Shown piece by piece: positions 1 through 7,329 of a stretch of DNA of 20,889 nucleotides. Each line of letters begins with the position of its first letter. The first letter of the stretch is position 1. The translations under genes were made by a program, and so were the position numbers. The notes beneath the pieces were generated by a model. It saw only the letters and a list, made by a program, of their open reading frames with translations. It had not been told where the DNA came from and searched no databases. Origin of the DNA: Bacteroidota bacterium (GTDB lineage Bacteria; Bacteroidota; Bacteroidia; Chitinophagales; Chitinophagaceae); contig JAEZDR010000173.1 in the NCBI GenBank assembly GCA_023433265.1, forward strand, positions 1-20,889. The letters run 5' to 3'.

Positions 1-88
1 TCTCAAGTTCGGTGAGTGTTTTCGGAGCACTTTCCTTTTTCTTACAAGAAAAAAAGATAAGTACTAATACCAGTAGAAAGTATCTCAT
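1..88 (-). CDS. Lipoprotein N-terminus, cut by left window edge
   Basis: Reading leftward from the ATG at 88, 29 codons stay open to the window edge. The peptide starts with M-R-Y, has a run of Leu/Val/Ile/Phe, and reaches a lipobox-like F-F-S-C at residues 12-15, followed by K-K-K-E. This is a standard Bacteroidota SPII signal peptide, so the mature protein should be lipid-anchored. The function cannot be read because only the leader and about 14 mature residues are present. A possible promoter with an FNR-like palindrome lies upstream at 222-266. An alternative ORF (42-194) overlaps it in another frame; the lipobox makes this frame the better call. Confidence 0.6.
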   Translation of the reverse strand, partial: MRYFLLVLVLIFFSCKKKESAPKTLTELE

Positions 89-194
89 ATTCTCGTGGAG
101 TTGTGTGATTAATAAATTCTTGGTCGAGTCTTTCATTTGCAGATTTGGGTGTATCATCTAAACAACACCCCGGTTTTGGCTCCTTTTTGCTCAT
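42..194 (-). other. Possible 50-aa small ORF upstream of and overlapping the lipoprotein start
   Basis: An ATG at 194 opens a 50-codon frame ending in TAA at 42-44. The product starts MSKKEPKPGCCLDD, is charged at first and ends in a short hydrophobic tail. It overlaps the lipoprotein start at 88 in a different frame. A -7-like TATCTTTC (222-229) lies about 28 bases upstream of this ATG, so the segment is probably transcribed. Whether it is translated is unclear: it could be a leader peptide, or just the 5' untranslated region of the lipoprotein gene. Confidence 0.2.
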
Positions 195-221
195 AACAAA
201 GTGTTTTGGTGATTTGCACAA

Positions 222-266
222 GAAAGATACTACTATAAATTATTAAAAACCATGATATTTATCATG
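222..266 (-). promoter_or_regulatory. FNR-like palindrome plus -7 element for the left-edge gene
   Basis: CATGATA-TT-TATCATG (251-266) is a perfect 7-bp inverted repeat and contains TGAT-N4-ATCA, the FNR-family operator layout. On the minus strand the -7-like TATCTTTC lies at 222-229. The palindrome centre is 29.5 bp from the upstream edge of that element, which places it near -42 from the expected transcription start. It would serve the gene(s) starting at 194 or 88. Binding is inferred, not shown. Confidence 0.45.
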
Positions 267-586
267 TACCGAAGTATTATAACAAGTGGTGGCAAAAGTT
301 CATGAATCCAGGCTGCCATCCTACAACTAACAACAGTTTTCCTTTTGATACTATGGCTTCCAGTCTGCGCAATGTTTGCTGTATCCCTGCCCTTTGGCCA
401 GCCGGAACATTGCGAGTTGAGGCAGAACGAACTTGTTTTCAGTTCTTCATAATTACCTTAAGCATGGATGCTCGGTTACAGATCCTTTCTCAAACAGCAA
501 GGTACTTGGCCATGCGCACGAAGCCTCTACAAGAGCCATTCCAGCAACCTAAAGCTCGTTCTCAAAGAGCCGGAGAAAAGGAAATT

Positions 587-616
587 GCGACGGGATCCCT
601 ACGGAGACCCCGTCGC
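587..616. repeat. GC-rich inverted repeat
   Basis: GCGACGGG (587-594) pairs perfectly with CCCGTCGC (609-616) across a 14-base loop. It lies about 55 bp beyond the 3' end of the minus-strand protease. No T-run follows on the minus strand, so it is not a textbook intrinsic terminator. It could be a dispersed intergenic hairpin or a stabilising 3' structure. Confidence 0.4.
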
Positions 617-670
617 GGCAAAAATCGATAGACGCCGCCACCCTGCAGCGAGCACCTACCGGACAATACT

Positions 671-2903
671 TTAGTATTTCAAGAGTTTTTCTCGCTCCCA
701 TTTTAAACCGTCGAAAATTTCTATGAAATACGTGTCTGGAGTAAATGAAGAAACATCAATTGTTACCTTATGGGTATTTGAAACAGGGTTTATTACCGAT
801 ATCAGTGTTCCCATTTTATTATAAATTCTAACCGTTTTAATCGACCTTTCAACATAAGACCCTTTGTTATCAATAGACAATTCCACTTTCTCAATCGACG
901 GATTTGGCGACAGCTTTAATCTATTCAGCACAAACCCATTGCCAATCATTGGCTGAATTCCGCATGAGCTTGTTGTAGTACATCTGAAACGATATCGTGA
1001 AGATGATGAGCCGCATGAGTTTAATACAGTCACATTTAGGTCGGCGATTTGGTTAACTGCGCTGAAGCTTATGAATACATTTTTATCATCAACCTGATTC
1101 CAAGTTACGCCAGGATCTGCCGTCCCACTCCAACTTACCGTAGATCCTTGAGGAATATCCATGTTTGTAAGTACCGCAATGCAGCTGAAGTTACCTGGAA
1201 AATCCAGAACTTTTGGCGGAGTTACAACAAGCGGTTCTTTGTCGCTATTAGAGGAGTTGTATGTTCCTGTAATACTACCGGATCCGCCGGTAAATATTTT
1301 AATATTCTTGGAGACTTCTAAGTCTCTATCTATTCCTTTTGATGAGGTTAACTTTAATGATAAAATACTTGACCCGTATTGTCCGCCAGGCAAGCCTGAA
1401 ATCGTTACCTGATTCGTCCCTTGGCCGGATATTATTTGCAGACCCGCGCTAACTGACCATTCGTATGTTACACCATGTAAATTGTAGGTTGAATAAGTTG
1501 TTGCTGTAGTACAAGCAATTATGTCTGGGCCATCTATTTCTAATTCTGCCAAATTCAGTAAGCCTACTGCAGTCAGATTTTGTATTGGAGATAATACATT
1601 TTGAAGGCCGCTGCTCCAGGATTTATCAAACTTTCCATATCGGTCCCCAAAATCGGTAAAATCACAGCTGCTCCATCCACTTCTCAACTGCCCTATTACT
1701 TGGCCATTTGCGTTGAACAAACCACTACCTGATGACCCTTTATCAACAGTTCCTGAATAATAATGAGCAGTCCAATAATTTGAATTCCACAACCAACTAG
1801 AAACAGAACTAACTCCAGTAATTCTCATATCATGGCCCTGGGGATGGTGGAGCACAAAAGGACTGTACCCATTAGGTGCGGAAGATGATCGGTTCCATCC
1901 AGCGAGATTGACTTTATCGCCTATGCCTGGCGGATTCAAAATTTCCAGCAAAAGCATATCTGTTGCGTGAGACCAGGCTTGTAATGTAGCGCCCGAAAAC
2001 TGAACACCATAACTAACATTACTTCCGTTACAGCTTTGCCGCCAAAAACGAAATTGGAAACGTGCTGTAGCAAGAGCTTCCAATTCAAATTGATCCAGTA
2101 AACCATTGCTATTCAGGTCGACAATGTGAAAAGCGGTCAAAAAATAAGGTTTACCATTATTTTCTTCATTATTAACCATTGTACCTGTCCCTGCTCTTCC
2201 TGCTACAACAATTCGTCCAACCGATCGTGCATACTTAAGTTTATCCGGATTACATTGTATCGATGGATCACATGCAGTCGAAGCAGTAACTTTTCCGCTG
2301 GCAAGATTGAGACTTTCAACTCCGACATCTTGAATCGGCAAATATCCCAGTTCAAGATTCTTTATAGAAATTGAGCTTTGGAAATATCTAAAGTTCCCTT
2401 TTTCAACCAAATAAAGAATTACGCTGTTACCAGACATCGGCGGTATTCCGATCATTTCGGTTACAAAATGTTCTTTTTTTATGCAGCTATCCAAAATATT
2501 GCGGGAGTCATTAAATATATACAACTCGGCTGTCGGTATTATGTTAAAGTTATCGAAAAGGACACTGATACTGGTAGCATTTGGTACGGAGATTCGCAGA
2601 GTCCAAACTTTTCCCACAGAAGTGGTTGTGAAGTTACCATCTGCCATTGAGATGTTTACAACGACCTTGTCCGCAAAGGCATAAATCTTGCTAATTTCTG
2701 CTGTCGTATCATTGTTCAATTGGAAGAGGATCTTCAGCTATAATTGGGGTGTTATATTGAATTGTTTTGGTTGTTATGGTTTGGATTTGAGAATATCCCG
2801 GAATTTGATTAGCTAAATTGGCAGAATCTGTTACAATTCGCAAAACTTGGGAACTAGCTATCATACTCGAGAACATAAGAATGAATAATAAAGATAGTTT
2901 CAT
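671..2903 (-). pseudogene. T9SS-exported trypsin-like (lysyl endopeptidase type) serine protease, frameshifted
   Basis: Two frames make one protein. Frame 1 (ATG at 2903, TGA at 2709-2711) has a signal peptide ending near S-S-Q and an N-terminal propeptide. Frame 2, open from 2737 to 671, holds the protease. By family similarity, residues counted from the TTG at 2719 give His198 (LTAFH), Asp254 (ATDMLLLE) and Ser330 (GSSGSGLF) as the triad, as in Achromobacter-type lysyl endopeptidases. PKD-like beta domains follow, then a T9SS type A sorting domain over about the last 80 residues (LSPNPS start, basic KLLKY end). Frame 2 alone lacks any export signal, so a TTG start at 2719 makes no biological sense. 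A 1-nt insertion or 2-nt deletion between 2709 and 2740 explains the break. It is a recent frameshift, a phase-variable state or a sequencing error; the downstream frame is otherwise intact. Confidence 0.8.
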
Positions 2904-2966
2904 ACAAAAATTATTTAGGTTGGAAAAGAGTTACTGATCATCGCAACTCATTGCAATGGTCTCTCA

Positions 2967-3365
2967 TCAGGGTATAAAAAATTGATTGATAATTCGAATT
3001 TCCTTTAACGGATAAATGATCGGATTGCTTACATTACAACTGTAACTAGTTACCTTTTCCGGAGATATATATTGATAGTCTATAGAAACCGCAGTTCCGA
3101 CTTTCTGTAGATCCGGAGCTAATCCCTTTAATTTTATAACGTTGGTGTAGGGTTGACTGTTAACAACTATCTCATCACCGATTTGGGGAGAGTTTGGGTA
3201 ATAGGTACAACTTATTAGCCAGTACTCTTTTTCAGGGTCTGAATGGCAAGTCTCCTTACCCACTACCCACCCAGCAATGTTAAAATATGGTAACTCGTAA
3301 GGTTCTTTTGTATTGCATGAGCCAGCAAAGAATAGCCAGACCGTTAAAAGAAAAAAGTTTTTCAT
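2967..3365 (-). CDS. Small SPII lipoprotein, unknown function
   Basis: This is a 132-aa protein. The leader MKNFFLLTVWLFFAGSC is a clear SPII signal with lipobox A-G-S-C at residues 14-17, so the mature protein should be anchored in the inner or outer membrane. The mature part of about 115 residues has several aromatic residues and two further Cys pairs that could form disulfides in the periplasm. It reads like a beta-rich domain, but no family was recognised. The gene lies 60 bp upstream of the frameshifted protease on the same strand. A candidate FNR-like site with a -7-like element sits 97-141 bp upstream of the ATG. Confident as a real gene; function unknown. Confidence 0.75.
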   Translation of the reverse strand: MKNFFLLTVWLFFAGSCNTKEPYELPYFNIAGWVVGKETCHSDPEKEYWLISCTYYPNSPQIGDEIVVNSQPYTNVIKLKGLAPDLQKVGTAVSIDYQYISPEKVTSYSCNVSNPIIYPLKEIRIINQFFIP

Positions 3366-3717
3366 AATTCTCCAGAATGATGGTGAAAAGAAGCAGTGGG
3401 AATGTAGCTGTTAGTTAAATTATTTCTCATACCCAGCATTTTTGGTTGTATGATTATGCTGTCAAGTTAAAACCACCAAATTAGCCTTTCCTATGATATT
3501 TATCATCTATAAGAAAGGTTATGGGTTCAGTAATACTCCCCTAGTTTTCACATGCTCCGAAGTGTGGGAGAACAAAATTGTTTTCAGTTCATTATGCTGT
3601 TAACATTCAGTTTAGAGTTAGGCAATTAATATGAAATCAACTATGAATGCCCCAGAGTCAGCCTGCAAAAAGGCTAGGCGTGTTTGTATTTTAAAAATAT
3701 CTTCCGAACTTTAAACA
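3366..3717. other. Intergenic region between divergent genes
   Basis: About 350 bp between the lipoprotein (minus) and the MARQ-type protein (plus). It contains the FNR-like palindrome at 3493-3506. A 27-codon frame from 3631 and a weak 5-bp hairpin near 3660 are present, but neither is convincing. Nothing else was recognised. Confidence 0.5.
3462..3506 (-). promoter_or_regulatory. Second FNR-like palindrome plus -7-like element
   Basis: ATGATATTTATCAT (3493-3506) is identical over 14 bp to the core of the site at 251-266. A minus-strand TAACTTGA (3462-3469) resembles TAnnTTTG, although one T of the consensus is missing. Its upstream edge is 30.5 bp from the palindrome centre, the same spacing as at the universal stress protein promoter. 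It would drive the lipoprotein starting at 3365 with a leader of about 90 nt. The -7 match is weak, so the orientation is less certain than at the other two sites. Confidence 0.4.
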
Positions 3718-4266
3718 ATGGCCCGGCAGGAAGGTATCATAAGGCTAACAGGTACCGTAGGCTTCATCACCTACTACAAAATGAATGGCGATTACCATGC
3801 CCGCTCAAAAAGCAGCCTTACCGGCAAAAAATTCTGGAAACTAAAATGCTTCGAAAACAGTCGCAGAAGCTGCAGCCGTTTTGGCCGGGGCAACCGCCTT
3901 GCTTCGCAGGTATACAGGCAGTTGCCGGTAGAAAAGAGAATTTATAGTTTGTTCTGCCAACTTAAATCAGCCGCCATACAATACACCAGGTTAGGCTATA
4001 GCGTTGAAGAAACAATGCAGAGACTGCAGCGCCATGCAGAACAATTAAAGTTTATCCTTCCCAATAAGCTGAGGAAGAACAGGAACAAAAAACGATTTCC
4101 TTACGCTATTGCTGTTAAAAAAGATTACATAGCACTCACAGGGGGCAGGTTTTTACAACTAATAGAAAAGCATGGTAAAGAGCAAATCCACTTGCTTGCG
4201 CACTCCGTACTCAATTTCCGGGAACAAGGCCCTCCCGCTATCAACCTTCTTCTTCACAGGGCATAG
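3718..4266 (+). CDS. MARQ-start hypothetical protein (Bacteroidota paralogous family)
   Basis: This is a 182-aa protein with no signal peptide or membrane segment. Its N-terminus (MARQEGIIRLTGTVG, then YYKMNGDYHARSKSSL) resembles a family of hypothetical proteins common in Chitinophagaceae. Members of that family, recalled from general knowledge, start MARQ or MART, continue GII.L.GT.G...FYK.DG...AR, and then have an R-rich F-x-R-x-R region with FGRA or FGRG. The FGRG at residues 55-58 and the flanking basic residues fit this. The C-terminal half is basic and partly helical. The match to the motif is degenerate in places, so this may be a diverged or decaying copy. It is the only plus-strand gene in the first 8 kb. 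The molecular role of the family is unknown. Confidence 0.6.
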   Translation: MARQEGIIRLTGTVGFITYYKMNGDYHARSKSSLTGKKFWKLKCFENSRRSCSRFGRGNRLASQVYRQLPVEKRIYSLFCQLKSAAIQYTRLGYSVEETMQRLQRHAEQLKFILPNKLRKNRNKKRFPYAIAVKKDYIALTGGRFLQLIEKHGKEQIHLLAHSVLNFREQGPPAINLLLHRA

Positions 4267-4445
4267 CAAATAAAAACTTTCTTCTCCCAGGCATCCTTGT
4301 GTCCCTGCGTGAAAACCCGGGGTTCCTCCACCCTCCAAGGGCTTTCCCGGTAACCGTAAAAGCACTTAAAACTGATCGCTACCCGCCCTTCACCTGATCG
4401 TTAGCTTATACAAAGCTTAGTCATAGCTTACCCTTACCTTACCAA

Positions 4446-4478
4446 TAGCTTATGCCTAGCTTATGCCTAACTTATGTT
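4446..4478. repeat. 11-bp tandem repeat, three units
   Basis: TAGCTTATGCC occurs at 4446-4456 and 4457-4467, followed by the diverged TAACTTATGTT at 4468-4478. Further TAGCTTA words occur at 4402-4408 and 4424-4430, so the array may once have been longer. Confidence 0.75.
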
Positions 4479-4504
4479 ACTGCGTGCTTTCAACTGTATT
4501 ACTT

Positions 4505-4660
4505 CTGTCGCAATGGGGTCTGGTATTTTGCAATGTCTCCCGACGTCAGGAGGGGACATTGCAAAGCAGCGTCTCCCGAAGTCAGGAGGGGACATTGCAA
4601 AGCAGCGGTAGCCCTGCAATTCTTATCAATCAAAGTAAACTTCCTGTCGCAATGGGGTCT
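4505..4660. repeat. 17-bp direct repeats flanking the 36-bp duplication
   Basis: CTGTCGCAATGGGGTCT occurs at 4505-4521 and again, identical, at 4644-4660, in the same orientation. The pair brackets the 36-bp tandem repeat, giving a nested repeat structure of about 156 bp. Confidence 0.75.
4535..4606. repeat. 36-bp tandem duplication with internal dyad
   Basis: Units 4535-4570 and 4571-4606 abut directly and differ at one base (C4544 versus A4580). Each starts GTCTCCCGA, contains GTCAGGAGGGGAC and ends in GCAAAGCAGC. CTCC and GGAG within each unit can pair as a small hairpin around a GACGTC or GAAGTC core. With no spacer between units it is not a CRISPR. Confidence 0.8.
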
Positions 4661-4706
4661 CGGCTCGCCGGATCCAATGCTCATGCTGGTCGGGGAAGAA
4701 GGTGGA

Positions 4707-6122
4707 TCACTTCGCCTTCAGCGGTTCGCCCTTTTCAATCTTCACCTTTTCTTCTTCCTTAATCTTGCTCCAGCCGCCTAATACGTTCCTTAGGTTATGA
4801 ATCCCCTGTCTTTTCAACAACGAAGCAGCTATCACACTCCGGTATCCTCCCTGGCAATGTACATACAGGTTATGTTCGTCTTCTATATCCGCCATGCTGC
4901 CAGGATCCGTAAGCGTATCCAGTGGAATGTTTATAGCGTCTTTTACGTGTCCATCCACAAACTCGCTTTCCTTTCGTACGTCTATCACCACCGCATTCTC
5001 ATCGTGGGGCAGGTCCATTACCATTTCGTCAGGCTCCACGTCTATAATCATGTCTATCTCTTCGCCCGATGCTTTCCAGGCAGGGTATCCGCCTTGCAGG
5101 TAACCGCCTATATTGCTAAATCCCACCCTTGCCAGGCGTACAATTGTCTCCTTTTCCTTACCCTCATCTGTTACCAGTAACAATTCCTTCGCGAACGGCA
5201 GCAGCGAACCGGCCCATTCTGCAAACCTGCCCTCAAGGCCTATACTGATAGACCCCGGCACAAATCCATGAGTAAACTCCGTCGCCTTACGCGTATCCAA
5301 AACAACTACCTCTTCATTTCCAGCCTTCTCCTTAAAGTCGCGAACGCTCAGCGCCGTCATTCCTCTCTCTAATATCGAATCGAGGCTTTCGTAGCCTTCC
5401 TTGTTTATTTTGGCATTGATAGGAAAGTATTGTGGGGGTGCTGCAAGGCCTTCAGTAACGGCCTTTACAAAGTCTTCTTTCGTTTCCTGTTGCAAAGCAT
5501 AGTTGGTTTTCTTTTGTTCCCCTATTGTACTGTGAGTTTCCTTTCCAAGGTTCTTACCACAACTGCTGCCGGCACCATGACCCGGGTATAAGATAACATC
5601 GTCGGCCAGGGGCATCAATTTGCTTTGAAGACTATCGTACATCATGCCCGCCAGCGCTTCCATGGTAAGCTCCTCTCCTTTTTGTGCCAGGTCTGGCCTG
5701 CCTACATCGCCAACGAAAAGGGTGTCACCTGTAAACACAGCATAGTCCTTCCCTTGCTCATCAATGAGTAAATAACATGAACTTTCAAGTGTATGGCCGG
5801 GCGTATGAAGCACTTTAATTTTCGCCTTCCCTATTGGAAACTCCTGCATGTCCTTGGCTACCGTAACCTTTAGCTTTGTTTCCGTGCCGGGGCCATAGAT
5901 GATGGGTGCCCCGGTAAACGAACTTAGGTCCAGGTGGCCGCTAACAAAGTCGGCGTGGAAATGGGTTTCGAAGATATATTTAATGGTCGCGTTGCGCTCC
6001 TTTGCAAGTTGCAGGTAGCTGTCGATATCACGGAGAGGGTCAACAATGGCAGCTTCTCCCTCACTTTCTATATAATAAGCTGCCTCGCTTAAACAGCTTG
6101 TGTATAATTGTTTGACAAACAT
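4707..6122 (-). CDS. CstB-like persulfide dioxygenase-rhodanese fusion
   Basis: This 471-aa protein has three domains. The N-terminal metallo-beta-lactamase fold has H54-F-H-A-D58 and H63 (THFHADFVSGH), then HTPGHT and GDTLFVGDVGRPDL, typical of ETHE1-type persulfide dioxygenases, which bind one non-haem iron. The middle rhodanese domain has lost its cysteine: the active-site loop reads V-T-D-E-G-K-E. The C-terminal rhodanese keeps C423-Q-G-G-Y-R. This order of dioxygenase, pseudorhodanese and active rhodanese is that of Staphylococcus aureus CstB, which turns persulfide and sulfite into thiosulfate. The role here is inferred: cytoplasmic sulfide or persulfide detoxification. A longer start (TTG at 6140) would add MGQTFT; the ATG at 6122 is preferred because a consensus -7 element lies at 6138-6145. 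The ArsR-type gene lies 78 bp upstream on the same strand and may regulate it. Confidence 0.85.
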   Translation of the reverse strand: MFVKQLYTSCLSEAAYYIESEGEAAIVDPLRDIDSYLQLAKERNATIKYIFETHFHADFVSGHLDLSSFTGAPIIYGPGTETKLKVTVAKDMQEFPIGKAKIKVLHTPGHTLESSCYLLIDEQGKDYAVFTGDTLFVGDVGRPDLAQKGEELTMEALAGMMYDSLQSKLMPLADDVILYPGHGAGSSCGKNLGKETHSTIGEQKKTNYALQQETKEDFVKAVTEGLAAPPQYFPINAKINKEGYESLDSILERGMTALSVRDFKEKAGNEEVVVLDTRKATEFTHGFVPGSISIGLEGRFAEWAGSLLPFAKELLLVTDEGKEKETIVRLARVGFSNIGGYLQGGYPAWKASGEEIDMIIDVEPDEMVMDLPHDENAVVIDVRKESEFVDGHVKDAINIPLDTLTDPGSMADIEDEHNLYVHCQGGYRSVIAASLLKRQGIHNLRNVLGGWSKIKEEEKVKIEKGEPLKAK

Positions 6123-6137
6123 AGTAAACGTTTGCCC

Positions 6138-6145
6138 CAAAAATA
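6138..6145 (-). promoter_or_regulatory. -7 element TATTTTTG of the CstB-like gene
   Basis: Minus-strand TATTTTTG is an exact match to TAnnTTTG. Transcription would start near 6131, giving a leader of about 9 nt to the ATG at 6122. That excludes a TTG start at 6140. No good -33 TTG was found at the usual distance. Confidence 0.45.
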
Positions 6146-6200
6146 CTCAAAATTCAGTGCTGTTTAGGCGAGGCGCAAATAGGGTAAGGGCTAATAAGTG

Positions 6201-6539
6201 TTATGCAACCAGTTGCTCAACAAACTGGTTTACATCTTTGATTCTGTTATAGTTAACTGAATAGTAAATGAACTTACCTTCTCTTTGTGTAATAACGATA
6301 CCTGCACGGCGAAGAATTGCCAGGTGCTGAGAAGCCACTGATTGCTCAAGGCGCAGTTTTACATAAATTTCAGTAACAGTCATTTTGTTGCTCTCGTCAA
6401 GCAGTTTAATCATTTGCTGACGCAGCTTGTGGTTTAGGGCTCTGAGGATCATTGCAGCTTTCTTCATATGGATGAAGTCAATTTTCACACTACCAAATGA
6501 TGGGTCTGTGATCTGTACGGTTTGAACTGAAGTGCTCAT
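6201..6539 (-). CDS. ArsR/SmtB-type winged-helix regulator without cysteines
   Basis: This 112-aa protein fits the ArsR fold. It has a helix with LRALNHKLRQQMIKLL, the helix-turn-helix MTVTEIYVKLRLEQSVASQH-LAILRRAG, and a beta-wing with QREGKFIYYSVN. Such proteins are dimeric repressors released by metals or reactive sulfur. The whole sequence has no Cys, so it has neither the CxC metal site of ArsR/SmtB nor the Cys pair of the persulfide sensors BigR and SqrR. Its signal is therefore unknown. It lies 78 bp upstream of the CstB-like gene on the same strand, and has its own consensus -7 element and dyads just upstream. Confident for the fold, moderate for a role in the sulfur module. Confidence 0.85.
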   Translation of the reverse strand: MSTSVQTVQITDPSFGSVKIDFIHMKKAAMILRALNHKLRQQMIKLLDESNKMTVTEIYVKLRLEQSVASQHLAILRRAGIVITQREGKFIYYSVNYNRIKDVNQFVEQLVA

Positions 6540-6581
6540 AGTAAAATGTTATTTGGGGGTTTAAGGTTTTTTATTGCCGTA

Positions 6582-6589
6582 CAAAGATA
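6582..6589 (-). promoter_or_regulatory. -7 element TATCTTTG of the arsR-type gene
   Basis: Minus-strand TATCTTTG matches TAnnTTTG exactly and lies 42-50 bp upstream of the ATG at 6539. No clear -33 TTG was seen; the dyads at 6609-6632 occupy that region instead. Confidence 0.45.
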
Positions 6590-6608
6590 TTACGGAAAAA
6601 TCGTTATG

Positions 6609-6632
6609 ATAAGCTGCATAAGGCTTATAAGC
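6609..6632. promoter_or_regulatory. Nested dyads upstream of the arsR-type gene, candidate operator
   Basis: ATAAGC (6609-6614) and GCTTAT (6623-6628) form an inverted repeat with an 8-bp spacer. The overlapping GCTTATAAGC (6623-6632) is a perfect 10-bp palindrome. They lie about 20 bp upstream of the -7 element, in the short gap after tsaB. ArsR-type regulators usually bind such AT-rich dyads, so autoregulation is plausible but unproven. Confidence 0.35.
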
Positions 6633-6649
6633 GATGATTTAAATACAAT

Positions 6650-7327
6650 TTAATGCTTATGCGAGGGGCTATAAAACTCCTTCAGGTAGTAGGGTTCGCT
6701 ATACGCGAGATCGTGAAAACGTTGATTGTTATAGTGGTGCATCGCAAGTTGCACCATATCTTTTGCAGAATGTTGGGCCTCAGTAAAGATGGTATGGCTC
6801 TTTACTTTAATTAGATTTTTAAGCTTAACTGCACCATTACCAGAGAAAACAACGTCTCCCAGCGATAATAGCTGGTCAAAACTATCCGGCTCCAGCACTT
6901 TAGCATGAGGCTTTTCTACCTCTCCTCCCACAGCATTGTAAGTTGCCGTAAACACTTCCAGCCGACGCGCATCAATCATAGGCGCGTAAAATTTAGCTCC
7001 CGGAGCAGCCTGCAAGGCAGCATGGGCCATCACTTCGAGTGTACTGAGTAAAATTAGCGGCAGGGATGCAGCAAAACAAAGACCTTTGGCAGAGGCTAAT
7101 CCTACTCTTAGGCCTGTATAACTCCCCGGCCCGTTCGATACAGCAATCGCATCTATTTGTTGAAACGAAAGATTCGCTTGCTCTAAGGTTTCCTTGATAG
7201 CAGGTTGAAGAAAAGAAGCATGATCCTTTTGCTGCCGGTTGAATTGGTAAGCCAATACCTCTCCTTCTTTCGACAGGCAGATGCTTGCAAAATCAGTGGC
7301 TGTATCTATGTTAAGGATGACGGGCAT
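6650..7327 (-). CDS. tsaB: tRNA threonylcarbamoyladenosine biosynthesis protein TsaB
   Basis: This 225-aa protein has the ASKHA-type N-terminus MPVILNIDTATDFASICL and the family hallmark SNGPGSYTGLRVGLASAKGL near residues 64-83. TsaB is an inactive paralogue of TsaD. It forms the TsaB-TsaD-TsaE complex that transfers threonylcarbamoyl to A37 of ANN-decoding tRNAs in the cytoplasm. The length is typical. The upstream gene stops 2 bp before its ATG, so the two are co-transcribed. tsaD and tsaE are not in the window. Confidence 0.95.
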   Translation of the reverse strand: MPVILNIDTATDFASICLSKEGEVLAYQFNRQQKDHASFLQPAIKETLEQANLSFQQIDAIAVSNGPGSYTGLRVGLASAKGLCFAASLPLILLSTLEVMAHAALQAAPGAKFYAPMIDARRLEVFTATYNAVGGEVEKPHAKVLEPDSFDQLLSLGDVVFSGNGAVKLKNLIKVKSHTIFTEAQHSAKDMVQLAMHHYNNQRFHDLAYSEPYYLKEFYSPSHKH

Positions 7328-7329
7328 AG

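Larger units (their letters stand above)
195..670. other. Gene-poor spacer
   Basis: No convincing gene lies between the left-edge gene and the protease. Short open frames at 302-631 and 468-674 have no start context, no recognisable domain and an odd composition. The left part carries the FNR-like site; the right part carries a GC-rich hairpin (587-616). The stretch 300-660 may be decayed coding sequence, but no family could be recognised on either strand. Confidence 0.5.
4267..4706. other. Repeat-rich intergenic spacer
   Basis: About 440 bp without a credible gene, between convergent 3' ends. It holds an 11-bp tandem repeat (4446-4478), a pair of 17-bp direct repeats (4505-4521, 4644-4660) and, between those, a 36-bp tandem duplication (4535-4606). 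Open frames here are by-products of the periodic repeats. Confidence 0.7.

Noticed and set aside
302..631. Open frame of 109 codons in the left spacer, and the overlapping frame at 468-674
   Set aside because: No recognisable domain, no clear promoter or start context, odd composition, and two overlapping frames in a stretch that looks non-coding.
2709..2740. Programmed ribosomal frameshift in the protease gene
   Set aside because: No slippery heptamer or downstream pseudoknot was seen at the junction; mutation or sequence error is simpler.
3631..3714. 27-codon frame upstream of the MARQ-type gene
   Set aside because: Short, unrecognised, and without supporting signals; could be chance.
4535..4606. 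36-bp repeats as a CRISPR array
   Set aside because: The two units abut directly with no spacers and no cas gene is nearby.
4452..4781. Open frames across the repeat-rich spacer on both strands
   Set aside because: They run through the 36-bp tandem repeat and encode repeated peptides only because 36 is a multiple of three; they also overlap the end of the CstB-like gene.
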